Of a stretch of DNA of 64,000 bases, positions 24,629 to 34,254 are shown in pieces. How positions within the stretch are numbered: the stretch's first letter is position 1; every line of letters begins with the position of its first letter. Under the pieces are notes generated by a model. That model searched no databases. It saw only the letters and a program-made list of their open reading frames with translations, and was not told the origin of the DNA. The stretch covers positions 124,001 to 188,000 of the forward strand of contig JAGVQM010000011.1 in NCBI GenBank assembly GCA_020051695.1, in the 5' to 3' direction. The position numbers and the translations under genes were made by a program. The DNA comes from Candidatus Zixiibacteriota bacterium (lineage in GTDB: Bacteria; Zixibacteria; MSB-5A5; WJJR01; JAJRUJ01).

Positions 24629-27220
24629 CTACTTGATAATCACGATTTTGCCGATGTGGGTGCCCCAGTCCGATTCCACCGAGTACAGGTAAATCCCCGA
24701 AGTCACCGCCTGGGTGTTGCGGGTGATCAGGTCCCACGCCGTGTGCGACGGCGTGTCCGAAAAACGGCTGGACGGATGATGTAACTCCCGGATCAAATCG
24801 CCATCCAGCGAAAATATTTTGATTATGCACTCCGGCGGCAAATTGACGAAGTGGATGCGGCGCGTCCGCTCTTTAAACCCCTCCCGGTTGGGGTCCTCAT
24901 ACCCCATCTCGCGGTACCCGGCATCGATCTTGTAAGGGTTGGGATAGACCGAGACCGGCAACCGTTGCTCTTCGACATACTCGGGGGAATAGGTCGGGTA
25001 GGCCAGTTGCATGTTGGCCTGGACCGGTGATTCCAGTGACTCGATCCCGCCCGCCGCGACGCCGGCATCAAAGGCGGTCACGGCAAAATAATATGGCTGA
25101 CTGGGCAACAGGTTGTCGATCGTGCATTCATAGTGGCCGAAATATTTCCACGTTTGACTGCTTTCGTCCAGCAAAGAATCGGTGCGCACGTATTGGATGG
25201 GATTGGATGTTATCATGCCGCCTTCGAGATATTCGTTGCCGCGGTTCCCCCCGTGGGGCTGGAAGTAGAACAGGTTGCCGTCATCATCCTGATAGGGGGA
25301 GAACTTGTCGCGATAGTCTGCCGGATTGACGAAAGGATCATGCTGCGCGGCGATCTGTTCGAGGGTCAGCGGCGGGCCGTCAAGCACCCACGGGCTGGGC
25401 CGCGCCGTGGGGATATAGCGGTAGCGGTCGAAGTTGACCAGGTCCCAGGAGGCCATCAGGGTCATATTATCGGGATTGTCGCCGATCCCGGCGTAGACGT
25501 TATAGCCCTCGAAGTCCTCGCAGAGGGCGAAGGGGTCATAAAAATTCTCGATGTCCCGGCCGGTCCAGACCATGCGGATCGTATGCGGTTGGGTGTGAAT
25601 CGTGATTTGCGGGGAGGGTGGGGGAGATGGACCTTTCAAATCGGGGATGCCGTCACCGGCATAAAAGATGGTATCGCAGGCGATGTAATCTGTGAAACAC
25701 CTTTCGTCATAACAATAGACCGTGTCCGGCGAATAGAAACAATAATCTTTCAGGCAGGTATCGATTTCGCGGCAATTGACGGTGAAATATTTTCCTCGAT
25801 TTCCATCGCCGTCGGTGTCGACACCTGGGTTGTCGTAAGTAATGTCCGCCCGTTGCGCATTACTAGCCAGTGCTGAAAAATCCAGGTTATTATACCATTC
25901 TTGTCCATTAGAATTCAAGTTGCGTTTATTATTCGGATCGCGATGGAAATAATCTCCTGCTACGACGGCCAGACCGATGGGAATCGAATCGCCCGGAGCC
26001 AAATCATAAGGTCCCGTTGACAAAAGGAATGATACCATAGCACCATCGGCGAGGTTGTATGGAGGCCACGACGTAATCGCTTTTGCGGGGGGCGTGATCC
26101 ATCCGGGCATTTCATCATGGGCCAGATATTGATCATAATCAATCTCCTTGTTTGCCATATACCGATATTTTTGCTGGTCGCCTATTGGTGACCCGCATTT
26201 TCCAGTAATTGATCGGTCACCCGGTTTTCGCTGCGGCCCCCAATCAGCCCACCAATTAAAAGAATATTCTGGTTCAGATAAGTCATCTCCCTGTACGTTG
26301 CTGAGACCGACAAAACGAATTCCCATTGCCGAGCGTGTGCTAAGTTCATTCCAAGACAACAAACGACCGGGATCGCCGTCGTTATCGGCCCACCATGCTG
26401 TCTTTATGGGGATTTCGACACCATGACCCGTAATTGAAGGATATTTTTCCAGGTATCCTACCATATTATCCCGGCCAGCCCGTGGCGCGGTGTTGAATAG
26501 GTGATGAACCTCGGGGTAAACCCAAATTCCAATACGTAATCCGTGCAATACTTCGCGGCGCATGTTAGTAATCCAATATTGGATGATCACAAAATCTTCT
26601 GCATATTCATATGACCATACATATGAATTTTGCCGTATGCGAATGTTGAGTGGCGAATGTCGTTGCAGGGCCGCTTCATCCAACGGCACGTACGCAGGAT
26701 CGGTCAGAGTATCCGAATATTCGCAATGATACTCTTGTGAAGAGGAGGCTCTTTTGTCATAGAAAGGGTTATTCGGGTCGGAAGACATGATGGAGATATC
26801 TCCCCCGTCACCGTAATCAGTTGGATAAAATTCAGTGAGCGTAAACGCGGTTGATACCAAAGTGTCGTCGCCGCGGATGGTCGGCACAAGAGCCCCAATC
26901 CATAAGGCGCCACAGGCCAGGTATTCGAAATTATCTGCAGATGGGAAAGTTGCGCCGGGAGTCCGCAAACCGGTAACTGGATCAGTGAGTATACCCATCG
27001 GGTTACCGAAAACACCCCAATTAGTTATGGTCAAGTGCAACCGACCCAAAGTGTGCACTTTATGGGTTATATAGGGCTGGTTGCCTGTATGATCAGCTGC
27101 GATATGCATACAACGGAATGTCGAATCCATTTCGGCATCATCTGCTGCCGCCAAATGACGGGTTACTGTACAAATAACAATTGCGACCGCGAGTATGGTT
27201 ACATCCGCGATGCGGTTCAC
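24629..27220 (-). CDS. Large secreted protein with FlgD/sorting-type C-terminal domain
   Basis: 863 residues. Signal peptide ADVTILAVAIVICTV then HLAAADDAEMD. Most of the chain is a large domain rich in G, D, N, W and Y (about 50-520), of a type frequent in secreted proteins of FCB-group genomes; I do not recognise a catalytic site. A fibronectin-III-like segment (about 560-740) contains FEGYNVYAGIGDNPDN and QPYYFAVTAFDAG. The last 100 residues start with SVYPNPYKIDAGY and end with SGIYLYSVESDWGTHIGKIV, the layout of a FlgD Ig-like or T9SS-type C-terminal domain, which directs or holds proteins at the cell surface. A Cys-rich stretch near 530 (NCREIDTCLKDYCF) may form disulfides. Confidence 0.8.
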   Translation of the reverse strand: MNRIADVTILAVAIVICTVTRHLAAADDAEMDSTFRCMHIAADHTGNQPYITHKVHTLGRLHLTITNWGVFGNPMGILTDPVTGLRTPGATFPSADNFEYLACGALWIGALVPTIRGDDTLVSTAFTLTEFYPTDYGDGGDISIMSSDPNNPFYDKRASSSQEYHCEYSDTLTDPAYVPLDEAALQRHSPLNIRIRQNSYVWSYEYAEDFVIIQYWITNMRREVLHGLRIGIWVYPEVHHLFNTAPRAGRDNMVGYLEKYPSITGHGVEIPIKTAWWADNDGDPGRLLSWNELSTRSAMGIRFVGLSNVQGDDLSEPEYSFNWWADWGPQRKPGDRSITGKCGSPIGDQQKYRYMANKEIDYDQYLAHDEMPGWITPPAKAITSWPPYNLADGAMVSFLLSTGPYDLAPGDSIPIGLAVVAGDYFHRDPNNKRNLNSNGQEWYNNLDFSALASNAQRADITYDNPGVDTDGDGNRGKYFTVNCREIDTCLKDYCFYSPDTVYCYDERCFTDYIACDTIFYAGDGIPDLKGPSPPPSPQITIHTQPHTIRMVWTGRDIENFYDPFALCEDFEGYNVYAGIGDNPDNMTLMASWDLVNFDRYRYIPTARPSPWVLDGPPLTLEQIAAQHDPFVNPADYRDKFSPYQDDDGNLFYFQPHGGNRGNEYLEGGMITSNPIQYVRTDSLLDESSQTWKYFGHYECTIDNLLPSQPYYFAVTAFDAGVAAGGIESLESPVQANMQLAYPTYSPEYVEEQRLPVSVYPNPYKIDAGYREMGYEDPNREGFKERTRRIHFVNLPPECIIKIFSLDGDLIRELHHPSSRFSDTPSHTAWDLITRNTQAVTSGIYLYSVESDWGTHIGKIVIIK

Positions 27221-27437
27221 GGCAATTTCCTCCCCTCAATAGAGTTTATCTAAATAAAAATATTTCGCCCATTTTCAGCAAGAATTATACAACGATCTTG
27301 ATATCTCCCCCGTGTTGATGGTGCACACCCGCCGCCTCACGCCATTGTATTTTCGGTCGTTTCACTTGTGCGTGTCACTTCTTGGGTTAAGTGACCATTA
27401 AATACCGCACGGGGCCGGGTCATGATGCTATTCAGGC

Positions 27438-27689
27438 CTACCAGCACTCACAGAAAATCTCGCAAACAAGTGCTGAATCCCAATGCCCACAAAATTTGTA
27501 CCCCCATTCCGGGTGAGGTCCTCCCCATTCCTCGCCTGGCGTGCACCCGGGTGGGCAAACGCCCATGAAACAGCATAGATCTGGTTCCGCGTTAGCATTC
27601 GCGGAATTGTCGACCGCCGTAAACGCATAGCTGAAAGCCACCGAAAACACGAAAATCAGCACGAATACAAATTCCATCCGCTTTTTCAT
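27438..27689 (-). CDS. Small secreted Cys-rich peptide
   Basis: 83 residues, ATG 27689 behind a strong AGGAGG at 5 bases, and 9 bases after the thioredoxin-like gene. Signal peptide: basic MKKRMEF, core VFVLIFVFSVAFSYAF. The mature part holds eight Cys in about 55 residues (DLCCFMGVCPPGCTPGEEW, then KFC, LVCEIFCECW), an even number fit for four disulfides, with many Gly, Pro and Trp. NANAEPD after the signal recalls the NVEALA-type exported peptides of Bacteroidetes, but the match is loose. The adjoining TlpA-like protein may oxidise or repair its disulfides. Function unknown. Confidence 0.65.
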   Translation of the reverse strand: MKKRMEFVFVLIFVFSVAFSYAFTAVDNSANANAEPDLCCFMGVCPPGCTPGEEWGGPHPEWGYKFCGHWDSALVCEIFCECW

Positions 27690-27698
27690 ACCAACCTC

Positions 27699-28304
27699 CT
27701 ATCTCTGTTGATTCCGCCCGGCCCCGGCAGCATCATTTGCCTTGATTATGTCTTTGAAATCGTCGTCCTGCAACGCGTCGGCAATTATCTCCATGACGAT
27801 GCGATCGCGATTTACGATAACGTTGAAGGGATAGGTGAAAATCCCCAGCTCGCGGCTGTATGCCGACCCCTGATCGCAGAGGACTGTTAACGGCAAGGCC
27901 AATCCTCGTTTGTGGTCTGCCAGAGCTTGCGGGTCCGCTGCGGAGATAAACAAAAACAGGGCGTAATCCGCAGTATCCAGGCAGGCGTCTTGCAGCCGTT
28001 CGAACTCAAAAACGCAGGCCTCACAATCAGGATAATAAAACGAGACAAGCGTCTTTTTAGAAAGTAAGTCGCTCAGCCACACCGGGTTCGATTCAAAGTC
28101 TTCAAAACGGTGGTCGGGGAGTCTATCCCCGATCTTGATGGTACCCATTTCCTCCAGGATGGCCGTGGTCTTTTCGGTTCGGTCGGCAAGAAATTTATTT
28201 GCCGTTGTATAATGCGCGGCCTGGCCGCCCAGCAATAGTCCGGCCGTGATGACCGCGGCAAAAATTGCGCCGCCGATGATCATGTTCCGCAGTGTCTTCC
28301 ACAT
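27699..28304 (-). CDS. Membrane-anchored TlpA/redoxin-like thioredoxin-fold protein
   Basis: 201 residues from ATG 28304 (CGGGG site 8 bases upstream; GTG 28313 possible). One N-terminal membrane helix (IIGGAIFAAVITAGLLLGG) anchors a periplasmic thioredoxin-fold domain: GDRLPDHRFEDFE, then FYYPDCEACVFEFERLQDA with the CxxC redox pair CEAC, LFLFISAADPQAL, and a cis-Pro region near FTYPFNVIVNRDRIV. TlpA/ResA-like proteins reduce or exchange disulfides outside the cytoplasmic membrane. The gene precedes the Cys-rich secreted peptide by 9 bases, so both are probably translated from one mRNA, which points to that peptide as a substrate. Specific role is inferred. Confidence 0.82.
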   Translation of the reverse strand: MWKTLRNMIIGGAIFAAVITAGLLLGGQAAHYTTANKFLADRTEKTTAILEEMGTIKIGDRLPDHRFEDFESNPVWLSDLLSKKTLVSFYYPDCEACVFEFERLQDACLDTADYALFLFISAADPQALADHKRGLALPLTVLCDQGSAYSRELGIFTYPFNVIVNRDRIVMEIIADALQDDDFKDIIKANDAAGAGRNQQR

Positions 28305-28656
28305 GCCGAACACCCCGGGATTTCGTGGTGAGCAGACTGCCGGCTAGCCCATGGATAGCCGACGCAGTCTCCACCCGGCCTGTCTGTGCTTGCGCCCGAC
28401 ACCAGGTGTTTTGCCCCGTGGATGCGCCACAGGCATTCAGGCAACAGAGCGACCGAACCGATAATAAATCCCGCATCAGGTCAAACCGATGCTATTCACC
28501 AAGTAAGGGGGGGGGATTCTATGTCAAGAAAAATCTGTAATATTTTAAAAAAGTGAGTGGTTTAAACCAAAAACGCAAAAACTGCTCCGCAACCTGACAA
28601 GTGCCGTCAAAATATCCCGCAGAAATTGCGGCGGAAAGTATGCCCGGCAGGACAGG
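28305..28656. other. Intergenic region, no clear gene
   Basis: Between the thioredoxin-like gene and prfA. It holds a G run near 28507-28515, an AT-rich stretch (28516-28575) that could carry the promoter of the leftward thioredoxin/peptide pair, and a weak short hairpin (CCGCA/TGCGG on the minus strand, about 28615-28635) after prfA. Open frames on both strands read as non-protein. Confidence 0.4.
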
Positions 28657-29754
28657 TTACTTTAAGGCCTCGTTACTAGTGGTGATTGCATCGGCAAAGC
28701 GTTCTTTTTGCTCGGCTTCCTGCAGCGCAGCGGTGATTTCATCCAGTTTGCCGTCGAGGATACCGGTGAGGTTCTGAATGGTCAGCCCGATGCGATGGTC
28801 GGTCACCCGGTTTTGCGGAAAATTGTAAGTGCGGATCTTGGCCGAACGGTCGCCGGTGGAGACCATCTGGCGGCGCTGCGAGGCAATTTCATCGTCTTGT
28901 TCCCGGCGCATATCGTCCAGCAATCGAGCGCGCAACACCCGCATGGCCTTGGTTTTGTTTTTCAATTGAGACTTTTCATCCTGACAGGTAACGACAGTAT
29001 TGGTTGGCAGGTGAGTGATCCGCACCGCCGAATCGGTGGTATTGACCGATTGCCCGCCGGGACCGGAGGAGCGGAAAACATCGATTTTCAAATCGCTCGG
29101 TTTGATTTCGAGGTCGATTTCCTCGGCCTCGGGCAGGACCGCCACCGAGGCGGCGGAGGTATGGATCCGGCCGGAGGCCTCGGTCTGCGGTACGCGCTGC
29201 ACGCGATGGACGCCGCTTTCGAATTTCAGGGAGCCGAAGACCCTGCCCCCGCCTACGGAAAAGATAATTTCCTTGAACCCGCCGACATTGGTGGGGTTGG
29301 CGTCGATGATTTCAATTTTCCAACCCCGTCGTTCGGCGTGACGCTGGTACATGCGGTACAGATCGGCGGCGAACAGCGCGGCCTCCTCACCGCCGGTGCC
29401 GGCGCGGATTTCGACGATCACGTTGCGGGTGTCATCGGGGTCGGCCGGGGTGAGCAATTCCTGGAGCTGCCGTTCCAGCTCCTGATGCTTCGGTTCCAGT
29501 TCAGCGAGGTCTGCCCGGGCCAGCTCGATCAAATCGGCGTCCTCGTTGGCCGCGATGATTTCCCGCGCCTGCCGGAGGGCACAGGCCACGGTTTCCAATT
29601 CCCTGCCGGTATTCAGGATCTCGGACAGTTCGGCGTGTTTGCGGCCCAGTGTCCGCAATTGATCCCTATCGCGGAGTACCGCCGGATCGGCGAGTTTCCT
29701 GCCGAGTTCCTCGAATTGTCTGGCGATGTTGGCCAGTAATGCAGATGTGTCCAT
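28657..29754 (-). CDS. prfA: Peptide chain release factor 1
   Basis: 365 residues, normal for RF1. The helical N-terminal domain is followed by the codon-recognition region with [20 protein letters not shown], where PQT takes the place of the usual PxT (PAT/PET) tripeptide of RF1, and by the peptidyl-tRNA hydrolysis loop [20 protein letters not shown] with the catalytic GGQ. RF1 reads UAA and UAG at the ribosomal A site. Its GGQ Gln is methylated by PrmC, also in this window. The gene is the third of an L31-DUF1385-prfA series, an arrangement common in several phyla. Confidence 0.97.
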   Translation of the reverse strand: MDTSALLANIARQFEELGRKLADPAVLRDRDQLRTLGRKHAELSEILNTGRELETVACALRQAREIIAANEDADLIELARADLAELEPKHQELERQLQELLTPADPDDTRNVIVEIRAGTGGEEAALFAADLYRMYQRHAERRGWKIEIIDANPTNVGGFKEIIFSVGGGRVFGSLKFESGVHRVQRVPQTEASGRIHTSAASVAVLPEAEEIDLEIKPSDLKIDVFRSSGPGGQSVNTTDSAVRITHLPTNTVVTCQDEKSQLKNKTKAMRVLRARLLDDMRREQDDEIASQRRQMVSTGDRSAKIRTYNFPQNRVTDHRIGLTIQNLTGILDGKLDEITAALQEAEQKERFADAITTSNEALK

Positions 29755-29849
29755 GACCTGCCGCTACCTGCGCGTGTGGTTTGTTACTTGGCCGAAGCCC
29801 TGCCTTCGGCGGCGGAGAACCTCGTCCGTTGATTGTGGCTGGGACCTAG

Positions 29850-30791
29850 CTATGTGTAGGTGACAGGAATTGAATCCGGGATCGGCCGGTTCAGTGAGGT
29901 CAGCACCGCGACGACAGCGACCTCGATCTGTTCGGGGGAGGGTTCTTTGGTCGTGATTTTTTGCAGCCATAACCCCGGGGCAGAGAAAATGCGGGTGATT
30001 TTTCGTTCGCGGTTCCGCCCGGCCCATTTCAGCAATTCGTAGGAAGCCCCGGCCACAAACGGCAGCAAGGCAAAATGCAGGGCAAAACGGTTAAGCAGTG
30101 GCGGCGGGGCGCCGGTAATTACCTGATAAATCGAATCCGAAATCGAATAGGTAAGAATGGCAAACATCGCCACGATCAACAGGAAACTGGTCCCGCAGCG
30201 CGGGTGCAGCGTCGAGTATTTGCGGATGTTCTCGACGGTGAGTTCCTCATCGTTTTCATGCGCGTAAATTGACTTGTGTTCGGCGCCGTGGTATTCAAAA
30301 ACGCGGCGAAAATCCTTATAAAAGGAAAATATCCAGACATAGCCGACAAACAGGGTGACCCGGATCGCCCCGGCGGCCAGGTTGAAACCCAGCGCGCCTT
30401 TCTGCAGACCGCCGGCCTGGGCAATCCACAACGGGATAAAAAAGAACAAGAAGATTCCCAGCCCTAGGCCCACGACCATAGTGAAGACCAGGAAAATGAC
30501 CGGCATGCTTTTGGGTTGTCCCCCGGCATCGGTTTTGCCCGGTTCGCGGGCGGCAATATCGGCCGAAAAATTAAGCGATTGGATGCCGATGATCAGCATC
30601 TCGAAAAAGGTAATCGCACCGCGCAGGATTGGGATATTCAATAACTTATGCCGTTTGGCCAATGCGGTGTAGGGCCGATGGGTGACAATGATCCCGCCCT
30701 CCGGTGAGCGCACCGCTGTGGCCACGCGTTCGGGGGAGCGAATCATTACGCCCTCGATAATGGCTTGTCCGCCAACTTCTTTGTCCGGCAT
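29850..30791 (-). CDS. DUF1385-family membrane protein
   Basis: 313 residues. Typical DUF1385 sequence: GGQAIIEGVMIRSPERVATA at the start, NIPILRGAITFFEMLIIG, the signature FEYHGAEHKSIYAHENDEEL, and LHPRCGTSFLLIVAMFAIL in the middle, with four or five hydrophobic helices (about 105-130, 145-165, 205-225, 240-260). His/Glu residues of GAEHK and the HPRCG motif are invariant in the family and may bind a metal. Function is unsettled; the family is widely conserved beside rpmE and prfA, as here. Little else can be said. Confidence 0.9.
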   Translation of the reverse strand: MPDKEVGGQAIIEGVMIRSPERVATAVRSPEGGIIVTHRPYTALAKRHKLLNIPILRGAITFFEMLIIGIQSLNFSADIAAREPGKTDAGGQPKSMPVIFLVFTMVVGLGLGIFLFFFIPLWIAQAGGLQKGALGFNLAAGAIRVTLFVGYVWIFSFYKDFRRVFEYHGAEHKSIYAHENDEELTVENIRKYSTLHPRCGTSFLLIVAMFAILTYSISDSIYQVITGAPPPLLNRFALHFALLPFVAGASYELLKWAGRNRERKITRIFSAPGLWLQKITTKEPSPEQIEVAVVAVLTSLNRPIPDSIPVTYT

Positions 30792-30830
30792 TTAGTTCCC
30801 CATGGGGATTTTTTCGATCCGGTGGATACC

Positions 30831-30860
30831 AAAAAAAACGCGGCGGTCCGGCCGCCACGT
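30831..30860 (-). terminator. Rho-independent terminator after rpmE
   Basis: Read on the minus strand: ACGT-GGCGG, loop CCGGA, CCGCC-GCGT, then a run of T (A8 at 30831-30838 on the + strand). The stem has one mismatch. It lies 30 bases after the L31 stop and 40 bases before the DUF1385 start, so L31 is probably a separate transcript. Confidence 0.88.
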
Positions 30861-30889
30861 TAAACCCTATGACCGGCCCTTAGCAGCAG

Positions 30890-31132
30890 TTAATTGTTTG
30901 CGGCCGTTTCGGTTGAATCTGATCCCGCCGGTTTGTTTAATTTGTATTTCCTCAGATATTTCTCGACGCGCCCGGCGGTGTCGACCAGCTTCTGTTTCCC
31001 GGTGAAGAACGGGTGGCACTGCGAACAGATTTCCACACGCAAATCTTTGACCGTGCTGCGGGTCTCGATAACATTGCCGCAGGCACAGACGACTTTCGTC
31101 TCGTAATACTTCGGATGGATTTTCTCTTTCAT
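30890..31132 (-). CDS. rpmE: 50S ribosomal protein L31, zinc-binding (C+) type
   Basis: 80 residues. [20 protein letters not shown] at the start with Cys16 and Cys18, and [15 protein letters not shown] with Cys36 and Cys39, form the zinc site of the C+ form of L31. [12 protein letters not shown] closes the conserved part; the last 13 residues ([11 protein letters not shown]) are a divergent tail. L31 bridges the two ribosomal subunits. The C+ form is used when zinc is plentiful; no C- paralogue is in the window. The start is clear and the gene has its own terminator. Confidence 0.96.
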   Translation of the reverse strand: MKEKIHPKYYETKVVCACGNVIETRSTVKDLRVEICSQCHPFFTGKQKLVDTAGRVEKYLRKYKLNKPAGSDSTETAANN

Positions 31133-31473
31133 CTATGACCCGACCTTTCTAAAACCAGCATATATACGCAATTTTCGGTAAAACGCAAGCAAAATAAACG
31201 AATCCTGCTCCCCGGCGGGAGAATAAAGACAGCCCACAACATACTTGCCGGCCCGGCGCGTCCCGATTTCGAGGGGGCGGGTGCCTTTAGTAAAATCCCC
31301 GGTTTCCGATAATTAAAAAACAGCAACCCGGGGCAGAAAAGACGGCCAGACACCCCACATTTCGGGGTGGTCGTCGTTCTGCAGATCATCATTGACAAAT
31401 AACGGCTCATGCCGAACAGGAATCCGGCTTACTCTTGCCGGCCACATGCGGGAAGCCAAGGCAGAGAACTTCA
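31133..31473. other. Divergent promoter region between rpmE and cheA
   Basis: The region separates leftward rpmE from the rightward chemosensory operon and should hold promoters for both. It contains an AT-rich tract near 31150-31205 and no gene that I would defend. No clear sigma-70 pair, sigma-28-like or sigma-54 motif was seen by eye. Confidence 0.35.
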
Positions 31474-34248
31474 ATGAAGCGCACAAGCGTAAACTTACGG
31501 AAAGACAACAAGTTATCCGCCGTCGATGTCTCCGGCCGGATAGCGGGTATCGCGCAGGCGATGATCCTGGCCGACAGCGAAGATAAGCAATCGCTGGCTG
31601 AAATTGTCGCACAATTTGAAACTCTGGCCCAGGCGGCAGCACGAGAAAACCCTGACACGCTTGCCGAGGCGGCCTCCGCCGCGGCGGAATTGTTGCGAAA
31701 CGCCCTGGCCGACCAGTCCAGCGATGTAGCCGGTGTACTGGAAACCCTTTCGCGGACGCTGAGCGCGATGCAGGCCATCGCCGAGGGCAGTACGGACCCG
31801 CGCCTGACGACGTTTCCCTCCGAGTTGGGCGGTCAGGGGCTCCCTGCTCCCCAAAAAGGACCGAAAGCCGGAATTTCCTCGCCTGATTTCGATGATGAAA
31901 TTTTCAGCATGTTTTTGGCCGAGCAGCAAAATACTTTGCAGGAACTCGAAGCATATGTCCTGGGACTGGAAAAGTCCGATAATCCGGAGGCCGAGCGTGC
32001 GCTGCGCCGGCTGATCCATACCCTGAAAGGCGAAGCCGGTGTCCTGTCCCTGACGGAAATCGCGACATTGTGCCACGCTGTCGAGGATTATCTGGATGAT
32101 CCGGAACGGCTGGTATCCCCCGACTGCCTGCTGGGGGTGAAAGACTGGCTGGCGCGGGCGTTCGATGATTATGCCAATCGGCGTCCGATATCAGTGAAGC
32201 TTGATGATATTCTCACCTCGTTGCGCGGCGCTTCCCCGGAATCGGCGGCCACGCCGGCGAGTGATGAAGCGAATGATGATCTTCCAGTCCCCGCAGGAAA
32301 ACCGGCACAATGCGAAGAGATTGCAATTGATGCTGATCCGACCCTGCTTGCGGATTTTATCACCGAGGCCCGGGAACACATCGACGCCGTGGACGTGCAT
32401 TTGCTCACGCTGGAGAATGACCCTCGCGACGAGGAAGCACTTAATGCCGTTTTCCGCGCATTTCATACCATCAAAGGGGTAGCAGGGTTTCTAAATCTGG
32501 AATATATCGGCACGCTGGCGCATGAGGCCGAGACACTCCTGGGCAGTGCGCAAAAAGGCGAGCATCTGCTGACCGGCCCGCGCATTGATGTCGTATTCGA
32601 TGCCAACGACATGTTGAAAATCCTCATTGAGGACCTCGGGTCGGTGGTTGCCGGCGGGGAAGCGCCGAGTGTGCCGCCGGAACTTCCGCAACTGGTTCAG
32701 GTGATTGTTGCAGTGACCCAGGGCAGGGAAGACGAGGTCGGCCGGATCGCGCGTCTCAACCGGTCGAACAAAAAACTCGGCCAGATCCTGGTCGATTCCG
32801 GTGCGGTTAACGAAGATGATTTGACAGTCGCGCTGGCCGAACAGGCAGCCAATCCCGAGTCGGAATTATTGGGGAATTACCTGGTTCGCCAAGACGCAGT
32901 CAAACCGAAAGACGTGGCCCAGGCCCTGCGGCATCAGCGTGGGGAATTGACCGATCGCCGCCAAGCGCCGGCGGCCGGTGTTGAACATGCCGCCAAAGCT
33001 TCCCCGCCGGCGGAAGACCGCTCAGGCGGGGGGACAGAACGCCGCGGCGCAAAGGTCCGGGAAACAGTCCGGGTCGATACGGACCGGCTTGATTTATTGG
33101 TTGATACCATCGGAGAATTGGTCATTGCCGAATCGATGATTACCCAGGACCCCGAGATCCTCGGCCATTCTTCCGATCGGCTGATGAGCAACCTGAGGAA
33201 TCTGCGCAAAGTCAGCCGGGAACTCCAGGAAATGGGCACGGCGATGCGCATGGAAACATTGCGCGGCGTTTTCCAGAAAATGGCGCGGCTGGTACGGGAT
33301 GTGGCCAAGAAGGCGGGCAAGAAAATCAATTTCGAACTGTACGGGGAAGATACCGAACTGGACCGGACAGTCATCGATCGCATCGGTGACCCGCTGATCC
33401 ATATGGTCCGCAACGCCGCCGATCACGGAATTGAGACGCCGGAAGAACGGCGGGCCTGCGGCAAGCCCGAGGAGGGCAGCGTGCAGTTGCGCGCGTTCCA
33501 TCAGGGGGGGAACGTCCATATCGAGATCCAGGACGACGGACACGGTCTGGATAGAGATGTGCTCCGGGCCAAGGGTATCGAACGCGGTTTGATCGGCCGG
33601 GAAGATAAATTATCGGAGACCGACATCTATAACCTGATTTTCGAACCGGGATTTTCCACGGCGAAAAAAGTCACCGATATTTCGGGGCGTGGTGTGGGGA
33701 TGGACGTGGTTCGCCGGAATATTGAGGCGTTGCGCGGCAAGGTGGGGATTACTTCGGAACTCGGCTGCGGCTCGACGTTCCGGATGACCCTGCCCCTGAC
33801 CCTGGCGATCATTGACGGCCTGGTGATCAAAGTTGGTGGACAGCGGTTTATTATTCCGGTGCTTTCCATTGTGGAATCATTGCGCCCGACCGCGGAGATG
33901 CTCTCCACCGTCAGGGGCAAAGGCGAGTTGCTCAATATCCGCGGTGAACTGCTGCCGTTATTCCGCATGGGCCGGCTGTTCGAGCTGGCGGATGCCGTGG
34001 ATGATCCTGCGCGGGCGCTGGTCATTGTCCTGCAAAGCGGCTCCCGCCGGATCGGCCTCATGGTTGATGAATTAATCGGGCAACAGCAGACGGTAATTAA
34101 AAGTCTTTCCCAGGCCGTGGGAAGAAAAGAATACATCTCCGGCGCGGCGATCATGTCCGACGGACGGGTCGGACTGATCCTTGATGCCGACGGACTGATG
34201 AAGCTGGCGGAGACAACATATGTTCCATCATTTACAGGAGAAGGATAG
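31474..34248 (+). CDS. cheA: Chemotaxis histidine kinase CheA with two HPt domains and an inserted MshEN-like domain
   Basis: 924 residues from ATG 31474. Two HPt domains are visible, with phospho-acceptor His182 (LIHTLKGEAG) and His331 (FHTIKGVAG). Between the HPt part and the kinase core, about 430-485, lies KKLGQILVDSGAVNEDDLTV, resembling the N-terminal domain of GspE/MshE ATPases, a known c-di-GMP-binding fold in some. Then come the dimerisation helices (about 525-610), the ATPase N-box HMVRNAADHGIETPEERRA near 645, the G boxes (DDGHGLD, GRGVGMDVV) and the CheW-like receptor-coupling domain (about 780-920). It phosphorylates the CheY and CheB encoded downstream. No P2-type CheY-binding domain is evident. 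Confidence 0.95.
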   Translation: MKRTSVNLRKDNKLSAVDVSGRIAGIAQAMILADSEDKQSLAEIVAQFETLAQAAARENPDTLAEAASAAAELLRNALADQSSDVAGVLETLSRTLSAMQAIAEGSTDPRLTTFPSELGGQGLPAPQKGPKAGISSPDFDDEIFSMFLAEQQNTLQELEAYVLGLEKSDNPEAERALRRLIHTLKGEAGVLSLTEIATLCHAVEDYLDDPERLVSPDCLLGVKDWLARAFDDYANRRPISVKLDDILTSLRGASPESAATPASDEANDDLPVPAGKPAQCEEIAIDADPTLLADFITEAREHIDAVDVHLLTLENDPRDEEALNAVFRAFHTIKGVAGFLNLEYIGTLAHEAETLLGSAQKGEHLLTGPRIDVVFDANDMLKILIEDLGSVVAGGEAPSVPPELPQLVQVIVAVTQGREDEVGRIARLNRSNKKLGQILVDSGAVNEDDLTVALAEQAANPESELLGNYLVRQDAVKPKDVAQALRHQRGELTDRRQAPAAGVEHAAKASPPAEDRSGGGTERRGAKVRETVRVDTDRLDLLVDTIGELVIAESMITQDPEILGHSSDRLMSNLRNLRKVSRELQEMGTAMRMETLRGVFQKMARLVRDVAKKAGKKINFELYGEDTELDRTVIDRIGDPLIHMVRNAADHGIETPEERRACGKPEEGSVQLRAFHQGGNVHIEIQDDGHGLDRDVLRAKGIERGLIGREDKLSETDIYNLIFEPGFSTAKKVTDISGRGVGMDVVRRNIEALRGKVGITSELGCGSTFRMTLPLTLAIIDGLVIKVGGQRFIIPVLSIVESLRPTAEMLSTVRGKGELLNIRGELLPLFRMGRLFELADAVDDPARALVIVLQSGSRRIGLMVDELIGQQQTVIKSLSQAVGRKEYISGAAIMSDGRVGLILDADGLMKLAETTYVPSFTGEG

Positions 34249-34254
34249 GTAGTT

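Noticed and set aside
28195-28476. 93-codon Cys-containing frame on the minus strand upstream of the thioredoxin-like gene
   Set aside because: It overlaps the clear thioredoxin-fold gene in another frame and has no signal or ribosome site, although its Cys made it attractive at first sight.
28708-29739. Open frame of 343 codons on the + strand opposite prfA
   Set aside because: Complete overlap with RF1 which has all its motifs; the antisense protein shows no known feature.
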